Source of the DNA: Phycisphaerales bacterium
GTDB lineage: Bacteria; Planctomycetota; Phycisphaerae; UBA1845; Fen-1342
Direction: 5' to 3'
Length of the DNA stretch: 64,000 bases
Assembly (NCBI GenBank): GCA_016710275.1
Contig: JADJXS010000001.1
Span: 4,092,001-4,156,000 of the forward strand
The position numbers and the translations under genes are program-made. Below the pieces are notes generated by a model. The model saw nothing but the letters and a program-made list of their open reading frames with translations, ran no database searches and was not told the origin of the DNA. This document shows, piece by piece, positions 46,531-54,626 of the stretch. How positions within the stretch are numbered: the stretch's first letter is position 1; every line of letters starts with the position of its first letter.

Positions 46531-47319
46531 ACCAAATGTTGAACATGTATTACCCCGCGGCGTATTGGATGGGTTCGGCTTTGAAGTAGTTGCGGACGAT
46601 GTGGGGTCTCCGCTGTGTGTCGCGGAGGTACTGTTCGAGGTTGAGGATCAGTTCGTCTTTGGTTGCGGGTCGCTGGCGGCCGATGGCGTTGGTCTTGACA
46701 TCGTTGTTCAGATACTCGTCGGGGTTGAGTTCGGGGCTGTAGCCCGGCAGGAAGAACATGCGGATGCGGCGGCGGTTGGCCTGCAGCCAGTCGCGCACCG
46801 CGGCGGAGCGATGCACCGGGTGACCGTCCACGATCAGGAAGATTCGGCGCCGTCGTTGACGCAGCAGCCGCCGGCAGAATCGGATGAAGACCTCGGCATT
46901 GAATGAGCCGTCGAAGACCAGGAAGCACAGATGTCCCCGGTTGGTGATGCTGGACATCATGTTCGCTCGGAAGCGCTGGCCTGTTCCCGGAATCACCGGC
47001 GTCTGATCGGGCGTGCGATCGGTGATTTGCCTGACGATCGCGGCGGCCTGATGGGATGCCAGACGCGGTTCGGGGGGCCGTCCGCGCTTCTTCGAACGCA
47101 ACGACGTGATGTTGCCGCACTCCACCTTCGCCAGCCAGGTGTCGATCGAGGTCCGCGAAACGCCAAACGTCCGCGCCGCGGCCGATTTCCTCATGCCCGC
47201 GCGGATCGCCTTCACCACCCGAACCCGAATCTCTTCCTGCACCTGCGGCGACAGCTTGCGTGTATCGAGTTGACTCATGCATGAAGTATATCACAAAGCC
47301 ACGACATGTCAAATATTAT
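46531..47319 (-). mobile_element. IS630-like element with internal deletion
   Basis: Holds one shortened transposase gene. Its edges carry imperfect inverted sequences: AAATGTTGAACATGT on the left and, inverted, AATATTTGACATGT on the right. The RHS gene's last codons run into the right edge, so the element landed directly at the RHS 3' end. Confidence 0.72.
46550..47278 (-). pseudogene. IS630-family transposase, about 95 codons deleted
   Basis: 242 residues in one open frame, against roughly 340 for the family. The N-terminal helix-turn-helix is complete (GMRKSAAARTFGVSRTSIDT). At about residue 92 the sequence jumps from VRQITDRTPDQ to TPVIPGTGQRF, removing the segment that normally contains the first catalytic Asp. 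The second Asp (FLIVDGHPVHRS) and the Glu (GYSPELNPDEYLNNDVK) remain. The deletion is in frame. It should be catalytically dead. Confidence 0.85.
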
Positions 47320-48847
47320 ATGTCCCGGTTAGTAGGTCTGCGTCGACCATTCGGACACAACCGAGCGTATTGCCTGGGCATGATACCAGACCTTTCTGAA
47401 TTGTGCGGCGCGCGATATTCACGATGACGCCGTTCTTCTGCCTAATCCACCCAGCGCGTCCCCCATGAATCAATATGCCGCATCGCTTGTTGACCAGCGA
47501 CTCGCCGGACATCGCGGGATGATCGTCGTAGCGCCCCTCCCGCCCTGTTAGCCTTATGACGCCGTTCGGGCCATATGTATCACGCGGAGTCTGCGGGCCC
47601 TCGCGCGTAGCTGGATAATCTCCCGTCGGCGTGTCGCCGTTCGTCTCGGTTCCCGGCTTCGACTTTCCTTTCGTGCGCGCACCTTGACCCCGTACAGGAG
47701 CAGAGAATATCGATTGGCCGTCCGCACCGTACGCGATCAACGTACCCGGGTCGCTCCGATCTGCCGGCAGATATATCCATATATGGCATGTCTGGTTGAT
47801 CTTACTCGTATATGGACTCGGGTCCGGCGGAGAATAGAGTAGGCCGAGGGGATCTACAAGGGCCGAAGGCTTGGAAGTCACATATTCCAGCAGGTTCGGC
47901 CCATCGACATACCCGGCCGGGTCGCGCTGCAGCCATCGGCCGAACTCTGGCGAATAGGAGCGGAAGAGGAAGTGATACAGCCCGACGCCCGCGTCGTACC
48001 TCTGGCCCGTCCAGGCGAAGGGGTTGCCGAAGTGCGAGCCGCCGGCCGAGCCGATCGCCGTCAGACCCGAGCCGCGGACCACGAACCCGCCCGACCCGCC
48101 GCCCAGCGACTGATCCCACGTCTCGATCACCGTCCGGCCGTACGGATCGTACGTGTACCGCTCGACGATCTTGCCCGGAATCGGATCAGGTGAAGCTTCC
48201 GGATCGCCGGCATCCGTCAGCGCCACGACCGAGCCGAGCGCATCATGATGGTAATACAGCGTTTCCGCGCCGCCGGTCACCCCGCCGGTCGTGACGCCCG
48301 GCCGCGGCCGCGAGCCGGCGTCGGTAAAGTCGATCATTGCCAGCGGCTCGGGGAAGCGCTCGCCCCACAGGAACTCGCGGGCCAGGTCCCAGCCGGCCGG
48401 CAGCGTGGCCGGCGGTGAGCCGGTCGGGACGCCGCTGGTCGGCAGACTCACCGTGCCGACGGTCGGCGCGAGGCCGACCGAACCGCCTGTGCCGCCGTTG
48501 GCCTGGTACTCCGCCACCACTTCGATCCCCGAATGCACGTGCCGCATCGCGACCGGCGTCTCCTCGACCGCGCAGTCCGGCGAGATCGTCGCCGCGTAGT
48601 CGTGATCATCCTCGCTCAGCACCCGCCGGCCGAGTGCATCATACGCGATCCGCAGGATCGGATCGCCGGCGACGCCATCCTCGACGCGGAAAACGCCGGT
48701 CAGGCGGTTCTCCTCGTCGTAGGTGAAGACGCGCGCACACAGATTCCCCGCGCCGGTTTGTACGGAACTTGCAGCACTTCGACCACCCTGGATCGGCAAC
48801 AAGCCGAGTCGGGCATGCTCCGATCTGAAGTCCGTGAATCCCTGCAT
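47309..48847 (-). CDS. RHS-core protein fused to an L,D-transpeptidase (YkuD/Tlde1-like) domain
   Basis: 512 residues. Residues about 33-336 are RHS core: FTYDEENRLTG, LYYHHDALGSVVALTDAG, YTYDPYGRTV, RYDAGVGLYHFLFRSYSPEF and the closing PSALVDPLGL. Residues 337-512 form a new domain with DTPTGDYPATREGPQ, IRLTG, ILIHGG (H461) and NTLGCVRMVDADL (C497, R499), the ordered motifs of YkuD-type L,D-transpeptidases. RHS proteins release their C-terminal domain as toxins, so this is probably a peptidoglycan-targeting effector. The N-terminal 32 residues are not RHS, so the gene is a displaced C-terminal cassette without delivery domain and may not be expressed. The last residues run into the IS630 edge. 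Confidence 0.85.
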   Translation of the reverse strand: MQGFTDFRSEHARLGLLPIQGGRSAASSVQTGAGNLCARVFTYDEENRLTGVFRVEDGVAGDPILRIAYDALGRRVLSEDDHDYAATISPDCAVEETPVAMRHVHSGIEVVAEYQANGGTGGSVGLAPTVGTVSLPTSGVPTGSPPATLPAGWDLAREFLWGERFPEPLAMIDFTDAGSRPRPGVTTGGVTGGAETLYYHHDALGSVVALTDAGDPEASPDPIPGKIVERYTYDPYGRTVIETWDQSLGGGSGGFVVRGSGLTAIGSAGGSHFGNPFAWTGQRYDAGVGLYHFLFRSYSPEFGRWLQRDPAGYVDGPNLLEYVTSKPSALVDPLGLLYSPPDPSPYTSKINQTCHIWIYLPADRSDPGTLIAYGADGQSIFSAPVRGQGARTKGKSKPGTETNGDTPTGDYPATREGPQTPRDTYGPNGVIRLTGREGRYDDHPAMSGESLVNKRCGILIHGGRAGWIRQKNGVIVNIARRTIQKGLVSCPGNTLGCVRMVDADLLTGTYNI

Positions 48848-48974
48848 AGTCTGATCGGTCGATCGTCACTGCGATGATGGTGACTGACAGCGAACACCAC
48901 GACTCGCGCGTTCGCATGAGCCAGCGAGCGATTGTGCAATTCTGATAGGGCAGTCCGAAGGGTCGCCGTAGACT

Positions 48975-49439
48975 CTACGATGCATGCGGCACGACTCGTC
49001 CTGTCCATGTCTGCCCCGTCATCTGTTCGAGTTCTCGAATGCATTCGGCAAGCTGCAACTCGCTGTAGAGAGCCACACTCATGTTGTCTTCTTTCACCAG
49101 AACTTCACGAGTCGTCCAGTTGACGGCATCTGCGCGCCTTCCGCTGGGAAGCCAGACCCTCTTTACAAACCCCACTCCGGGATCCCAATCGTCATGTGCT
49201 CGACGGCTGCTGAGTCGCACGTGGATGGCCGAACACGTCCCCAGAACCAGGAGTGCGCACATGATCACAACGTATGCCCACAATCCGACCCAAAACAACC
49301 TATCGCCTAACGAACGCAGGTCCTCGTTGCCGACCTCTTTTCCGAGCCAACACAGCGCTGCACCGACCGGAATCAAGAGTAGAGGCGAGAATAGCACATT
49401 GCGAATGAGTGAAACCACGTCGAGTGTCATTCTTGACAT
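48975..49439 (-). CDS. Small two-helix membrane protein
   Basis: 154 residues from ATG 49439. Two hydrophobic helices (SLIRNVLFSPLLLIPVGAAL; LFWVGLWAYVVIMCALLVLG) and a soluble C-terminal half (PSGRRADAVNWTTREVLVKE). It starts inside the last codons of an apparent upstream gene end (49427), as in coupled toxin-immunity pairs. Membrane immunity proteins are common with membrane- or wall-acting toxins. Family unknown. Confidence 0.6.
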   Translation of the reverse strand: MSRMTLDVVSLIRNVLFSPLLLIPVGAALCWLGKEVGNEDLRSLGDRLFWVGLWAYVVIMCALLVLGTCSAIHVRLSSRRAHDDWDPGVGFVKRVWLPSGRRADAVNWTTREVLVKEDNMSVALYSELQLAECIRELEQMTGQTWTGRVVPHAS

Positions 49440-49640
49440 AGACTGAACGCCGTTACGCGAAAGAGGAGATAGTCGAAAACGTAGTTCCAGAACGTCGGAC
49501 CAAGAAACGGGTCGCCCGCCGTTCTGACCGGGGTCCCGTGGAGGAACAGCGTGCGGGCGCAATTATTCGCCCTCGCCGACGCCCCTGCACGGAATCCGAG
49601 CGACACAACCCGGCCGGTCTCGGTGCGCGTCCGCATCCAC
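49427..49640 (-). pseudogene. Possible 3' remnant of an upstream gene
   Basis: The minus-strand frame ending at 49427 reads FLGPTFWNYVFDYLLFRVTA and closes SLCQE-stop, overlapping the next gene's ATG by 13 bases. Its hydrophobic, non-GC-biased composition looks coding, but no start, family or 5' part can be found before the divergent gene at 49826. It may be the end of a lost RHS toxin. Confidence 0.3.
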
Positions 49641-49825
49641 TGCTCCACAGCACTCGCACACGAGCGGCGCCACGCAGCCGCGCATGGCCGCGTTGCGCGC
49701 TCCGACGCACCGCACTGCACCCTCCGATTGCATTCCCGGTCCGATCCCTGATTTTCCTCGCCATCACAAGATCCGCCGCTATCATAAGGGCACGCAGCGC
49801 GGTCGCGCCGCCGCAGGGGAATGCC

Positions 49826-51880
49826 ATGCTCGCCAATCGCGTCACACGGTCCTCCTCGCACGCGCTGCACACCACCGCCGCGCTGATCGCCATCCTTCTG
49901 TGTGCAGCCCTCCGCGCACCCGCCGACACGATCCCCGAATCCGAACCGAACGACACCCGCGCCACCGCGCAGGTCATCACACTGGGCCACGGCGACCAAC
50001 TCAGCGGCGCCTCCACCGGCAGCGCGACGTCTCCCCCGGGCGACCCCGCCACCGCCGACTATTTCGAGATCACCCCCTGCCCGAACCCCGGCGGGGTCAT
50101 GCGCTACCGCCTGACCTTCACCGGCGCTCCCGTCACCCCATCCCTCCGCGGCATCAACCCGGGCATCCCCGGTCTCGACGTCCTGACCCAGGGGGCGTTC
50201 GTCCAGCCCGGCGGCGTTCGCTATCTCACCTGGTTCGGCGTCGCAACCTCGAACCCGGCCGTCGTCCGCGTCACCGGCAGCCCGCCCAGCGGCGCGTACG
50301 TCGCAACGTTGGCCTGCTCGCCCGTCAGCACGACGCCGTTCCCGCACCCGATCAACGCCGGCGTCGTGACCCTGGCGTTGCCCACCGGCCTCAACCGCCT
50401 GGTCGTCTTTGACGCCGCCGGCCGCACCAACCCCGACTGGCGCGGGCAGTACATCGTCGTCACACTCGCACCCGGTCTGCACCACGTGGCCGTGTCCGCC
50501 AACGACGACCCGATCACCGAAGCTTCCGTTCTGCCGAGGTATGAGTTCCCCGGTTCCGCATCCACCACGTTCACTACCCCGCCGGCGCAGCGCCCGCTCA
50601 CCATTCTGCAGGCCGGCTTCCCTGAGCCGCAGCCGCTGATGCTGAACTTCACCGAGCCGCACGAGCTTGCCTGGGTCCGGTTGTGGGTGCGCGGCCCCGG
50701 CCCCGGCGCCTGCTGCATCGGCGCAGGCTGCACCGCCGACCTCACTCCCGCCGAGTGCTCCGCCGCCGGCGGCTTTTTCCTGGGCGGCAGCGTCGGCTGC
50801 GAGATGTCCTATTGCCCGCGTGCCTGCTGTCTTCCCAGCGGGAACTGCCTGTTCGTCAACGTCGATGAATGCGCTCAAGCGTCGGGCGTGCTTCAGGCCG
50901 CCGGCTCGACCTGCAGTTCAATTAACTGCCCGAACGTGCCGGGGGCAGCCTGTTCCAACCCCTTCACGATCCAGCTTCCCGCCGACCTGCCCCACGTGGC
51001 CACGCTGCCGGTCTGCGATTTGGGCAACGACTACCCCTGTCTCGGTACGCTGCCCGACGCGGTCTATCGCCTGGTCGTGACCGAACCGGTCTGCGCCCGC
51101 ATCACCGTCACCGGCGCCGGGTCGCTGTTCCACTACGGCTCTGCCTGCCCACCCTGTTCCAGCAGCGGATTCACGTCGCGTGATCGGATCTCACTGCTCC
51201 CCGGAGAGACCTTCGTCGTCGTCAGGTCGCCGGCCTGCGACGCCGTGCTGCGCATCGAAGCCTGTCCGCCGCGCGCCTGCTGCCTTGCGCAAGGCGGCTG
51301 TTCGATCCTGGCGCCCGATGAATGCACGGCCATCGGCGGCGAGCCTCGCGGTCTGAATTCGATGTGCGAAACCGCCAATTGCCCCGCCACCGAGCCTTGC
51401 TGCCTCGCGGACGGTGTTTGCATGATGCTCATTCCCTTCTCCTGCACCGCCGCCGGCGGTCGCCGGCTGCCGGACGAGACCTGCACCGCCGACCTCTGCG
51501 GCCCGAAGGCCTGTTGCCGTGGCCCGGGCGTCTGCCAGGAGGCGGTGCTGGTGCGCGACTGCCTCGCCACGGTCGGCGTGCCGATCATGGACGGAACGCC
51601 GTGCTCCGCCTCCCCGTGCGAGGTGGTCTGCCGCCGCGGCGATGTGAACTGCGACGGCCGCATCGACAATTTCGACATCGCCCCCTTCATCGTTGCGGTC
51701 TTGAATGCCACAAACCCGACGCCGCCGGCGACGTGGGGCTATTCCAGCGCCTGCTGGGGAATTCGCGCTTGTACCGGCGACATCAACCGCGACTCGACCT
51801 TCAACGGCTTCGACATTGACCCGTTTGTCGCGTGCATGGTCACGGTCCCGGCCGGCTCATTGGAGTGCCCGGCCCCCTGA
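49826..51880 (+). CDS. Exported cysteine-repeat protein with dockerin-like C-terminus
   Basis: 684 residues, ATG 49826 with AGGGGA upstream. Signal peptide about 10-36. The N-terminal third (PESEPNDTRATAQVITLGHG) resembles a pre-peptidase C-terminal-type beta domain. Five CC repeats follow (ACCIGAGC, ACCLPSGNC, ACCLAQGGC, PCCLADGVC, ACCRGPGVC), each with later spaced cysteines. The end has two calcium-loop-like repeats, GDVNCDGRIDNFDIAPF and GDINRDSTFNGFDIDPF, as in dockerin type I. Probably a large disulfide-rich surface protein. A cohesin partner is not in the window. Confidence 0.8.
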   Translation: MLANRVTRSSSHALHTTAALIAILLCAALRAPADTIPESEPNDTRATAQVITLGHGDQLSGASTGSATSPPGDPATADYFEITPCPNPGGVMRYRLTFTGAPVTPSLRGINPGIPGLDVLTQGAFVQPGGVRYLTWFGVATSNPAVVRVTGSPPSGAYVATLACSPVSTTPFPHPINAGVVTLALPTGLNRLVVFDAAGRTNPDWRGQYIVVTLAPGLHHVAVSANDDPITEASVLPRYEFPGSASTTFTTPPAQRPLTILQAGFPEPQPLMLNFTEPHELAWVRLWVRGPGPGACCIGAGCTADLTPAECSAAGGFFLGGSVGCEMSYCPRACCLPSGNCLFVNVDECAQASGVLQAAGSTCSSINCPNVPGAACSNPFTIQLPADLPHVATLPVCDLGNDYPCLGTLPDAVYRLVVTEPVCARITVTGAGSLFHYGSACPPCSSSGFTSRDRISLLPGETFVVVRSPACDAVLRIEACPPRACCLAQGGCSILAPDECTAIGGEPRGLNSMCETANCPATEPCCLADGVCMMLIPFSCTAAGGRRLPDETCTADLCGPKACCRGPGVCQEAVLVRDCLATVGVPIMDGTPCSASPCEVVCRRGDVNCDGRIDNFDIAPFIVAVLNATNPTPPATWGYSSACWGIRACTGDINRDSTFNGFDIDPFVACMVTVPAGSLECPAP

Positions 51881-52099
51881 TTCCCAGGCCCCATACGCGC
51901 CGTGCAGGTGCCCCACCTCCGCTGACGATTTTTCGTCACGCGCCCTTGTCGCCGCATTTGCAGGGGCTTAGCATGCCGCCCGGTGGATCAGCCCCCCGGG
52001 GCGGCGGCATTCCGGCCGCTTCCGGGTCGGTGCACGGGTTCCGGCGCTGCGGAGACGGCCTGCGGTCAGGTCCGAAGCGCGCCGGCGAGAGCGTCGTTC

Positions 52100-52984
52100 A
52101 TGATTGTCGATTGTCATACGCAGGTGTGGGATCCCGGCCTTTGGCAGGGTCAACCCCCGGTAGCGGTATCGGCCACGTCTGATCCGCTTCGCAGCATGGA
52201 GATCGTCAACCCCGTCGATCGGGCGATCGTCCACGGTTTCAAGAGCTGCTATCTCTCCACGCAGGTCGCCAACCGCACCGTGGCCGAATTTGTCGGCCGC
52301 AGCCCCAAGCTGGTCGGCTTTGCGGGCATTGACCCCACCGATCCCGGTTGGCGCGATGAGCTGCGCGCTGCTCACGAGGAATTTCACCTCAAGGGCGTCA
52401 CGCTTTCCCCCGCGCTGCAGAGCTTTCACCCGGCCGACACCCGCGCCATGCGGCTCTACGAGGAATGCGTCCGCCGCGGCCTGCCGGTTTTCTTCGAGCA
52501 ACATCACCGCAACCCCGCTTCGAAAATGGAGTATGCCCGGCCGGCGCTGCTGGATGAAGTGGCCCGCGAATTTCCCGAGCTGCGGCTGGTGGTCGGGGGG
52601 ATGGGCTATCCGTGGGTCGATGAAGCCGTGGTCATTCTCGCCAAGCACACGCACGCCTATGCCGACGTCGGCGGGTTGCTGCGATTTCCCTGGCTCTCCT
52701 ATAACGCGCTGGTCAGTGCCTTCGAATTCGGCGTGATTCAGAAGATGCTCTTCGGCAGCGGCTTCCCGTCGAAATCGCCGGCCGCGGCAATTGAAGCGCT
52801 CTACTCGGTCAACCAGGTATGCCACGGTTCCGCGCTGCGCCCGATCCCGCGCGAGCACCTGCGCGGAATCGTCGAGCGTGAGACGCTGGTGCTGCTGGGC
52901 ATCGAGCGGATCACCGCGTCGGCCGGGCGCTCAGCGGGCGACCGCGCTCCGGCGTCATCGCGCATGCTTGATGACGTGGTCTGA
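52100..52984 (+). CDS. Amidohydrolase-family protein with altered metal site
   Basis: 294 residues from ATG 52100. TIM-barrel amidohydrolase 2 layout: MIVDCHTQVWDPG, AGIDPTDPGWRDELRAAHEE, GLPVFFEQHHRNPASKMEYA, RLVVGGMGYPWVDEAVVILA, and KMLFGSGFPSKSPAAAIEAL. Two metal ligands look changed: the usual HxH after DC is HTQ, and the Asp expected in FGSDFP is Gly221. It may be a non-catalytic relative or use a different metal arrangement. Ends RETLVLLGIERI as in the family. Confidence 0.78.
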   Translation: MIVDCHTQVWDPGLWQGQPPVAVSATSDPLRSMEIVNPVDRAIVHGFKSCYLSTQVANRTVAEFVGRSPKLVGFAGIDPTDPGWRDELRAAHEEFHLKGVTLSPALQSFHPADTRAMRLYEECVRRGLPVFFEQHHRNPASKMEYARPALLDEVAREFPELRLVVGGMGYPWVDEAVVILAKHTHAYADVGGLLRFPWLSYNALVSAFEFGVIQKMLFGSGFPSKSPAAAIEALYSVNQVCHGSALRPIPREHLRGIVERETLVLLGIERITASAGRSAGDRAPASSRMLDDVV

Positions 52985-53081
52985 GTCCGCGGGCCGGATT
53001 GGCCGTTCTCGACTCGGCGCGTCCGCCGCTCATGGTCCATCCGGCGCGCGATGCTTGAGCTCACTCCGGGTTTCGCATCGT

Positions 53082-53933
53082 TCATTCGCCGCTTGCCGCC
53101 CAGGCCTCCAATTCCGCCTCAAACTCGGCCGTCTGTTCCTCGAATTCGAGCGTATGCGCCGCACCGGCCAATTCGCGCAGCCGCAGTCTGCCGCCGCAGA
53201 CCCGCTCGGCCCAGTGCCGCGTCTCGCGATTGCGAATGATCCGGTCGTGCTCCGCCAGCAGCAGCGTCGTCGGGGCGCGCATCGCCCCGGCGCGCGCTCT
53301 TGCGCACGCGCGATCCAGCCGCGATGAGTGGTAGAGGAATCGGGCCGTGGCGTGCGTGAGCTTGAGCGGGTCGGCGGCGATGGCTGCTTGCGCCGCCGCG
53401 CTGGAGGTAAACAGCGCGGGGTCGCTGAGCGGAATCTCGAAAGGTCGCGTCGGGCCGGACACCAGAGATACGCCGATCTCGATCTTTCGCGCGAAGCTCA
53501 GGTCCACCCGCGGGAAGATGCCCGGCGCCAGCAGCAACAGGTCGATCACGCGCTCCGGTTTCGCCAGCGCCCAGGCCGCCGCCAGCTTTCCGCCCCAGCT
53601 CACCCCCGCCAGCCGCACGCGCCCGGCGGGCAGCGCGGCATCCGCCAGTTCCGTCACATCCGCCAGCCAGCGCCCGCCGTCGGCCACATCCCCGCGCGCA
53701 TCGCGGTTCAGGCCGCTGCCGCGCCGATCAGCCATCAGCACGGCCGCCCCGCTGACCCGCGCCAGCCGCGCCGCCGACCACTCATACCATCCGCCGTGCG
53801 ATTGAATTCCGTGAAAATAGAGGATCGGCGCCCGGTCCGGCCGCTCGGCCGGCCACATCCGCCCGTGCAGTCGCGCACCGTCGGACATCACCCACTCGCA
53901 CAGGGACGGTGATGAATCGGGAGGTCGGATCAT
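53082..53933 (-). CDS. Alpha/beta hydrolase (lysophospholipase/monoacylglycerol lipase-like)
   Basis: 283 residues. ILYFHGIQSHGGWYEW supplies the oxyanion region, VLMADRRGSGLN the second strand, GVSWGG the nucleophile elbow (S112), LLLAEHDRII the acid and AAHTLEFE the histidine. These are the Hydrolase_4 features of lipases and esterases. No signal peptide, so probably cytoplasmic. Substrate unknown. Confidence 0.85.
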   Translation of the reverse strand: MIRPPDSSPSLCEWVMSDGARLHGRMWPAERPDRAPILYFHGIQSHGGWYEWSAARLARVSGAAVLMADRRGSGLNRDARGDVADGGRWLADVTELADAALPAGRVRLAGVSWGGKLAAAWALAKPERVIDLLLLAPGIFPRVDLSFARKIEIGVSLVSGPTRPFEIPLSDPALFTSSAAAQAAIAADPLKLTHATARFLYHSSRLDRACARARAGAMRAPTTLLLAEHDRIIRNRETRHWAERVCGGRLRLRELAGAAHTLEFEEQTAEFEAELEAWAASGE

Positions 53934-54023
53934 GTCGCCGGGTCGGCTCGATGGACGAGAGTTCGTCGCAGGAATACGGGAATCGCGGAACTCGCGGCAT
54001 CCACTGCAGGCCGCCGCCGCGCA

Positions 54024-54491
54024 CTACAGCTCGCTCTGATCGAGCACCTGAAACCGCTTCGACATCAGCACCCGCGCCGCCGCCGCCAGGTCATCCACCT
54101 GGATCGCCAGCCGCGGCGCCGTGTGCGAGCGCGACGCCAGAATCGGATAGGTGTAGTTGATGTTGATCTCCCCCTGAATCAGCGCCGTGCAGACCTGCAC
54201 GATGGCCCGCTTTCCCGGCGGCAGCTCGACCACCAGCACATCCGTCGATGAGTGCGCGAACCCGGAATCGCTCAGCCGCTCAGCCGCCACATCCGGCGCG
54301 TTGACCAGCAGCCGCACGATGGCACAGTCGATCGATCCCTCGACCGACAGCGCCAGGATGCTGATGTCATCCCCGTCCAGCACGCGCGACAGCCTGAGCA
54401 ACTGCCCGAGCCGGTTTTCCAGAAACACGGAAATCTGCTGACAATGGGGGAACTCGGAGCCGTGGGCCGTCTCGAGGGGTTCCGTCGCCAT
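54024..54491 (-). CDS. Tandem ACT-domain protein
   Basis: 155 residues forming two ACT-like modules: QQISVFLENRLGQLLRLSRV in the first and LPPGKRAIVQVCTALIQGEI in the second. ACT pairs bind small molecules, usually amino acids, and regulate enzymes. No catalytic domain is attached. It lies 135 bases downstream of recG on the same strand. Confidence 0.82.
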   Translation of the reverse strand: MATEPLETAHGSEFPHCQQISVFLENRLGQLLRLSRVLDGDDISILALSVEGSIDCAIVRLLVNAPDVAAERLSDSGFAHSSTDVLVVELPPGKRAIVQVCTALIQGEININYTYPILASRSHTAPRLAIQVDDLAAAARVLMSKRFQVLDQSEL

Positions 54492-54626
54492 GCCGGGGTG
54501 CGTCCTTGCCGGGGCCTGTCAGTAGCCGTCCATCCGCGAGCGCTCGCGTCGGGCGACCGGATTTCAGCCTATCCGGTCGATCCGCCGCTGTACAGCAAAA
54601 TCCGATCGGCACCGCGGTTCGCGGCA

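Noticed and set aside
49427..50878. 483-codon minus-strand frame
   Set aside because: Most of it is the antisense of the CC-repeat protein; only the last part (49427-49640) might be a real remnant.
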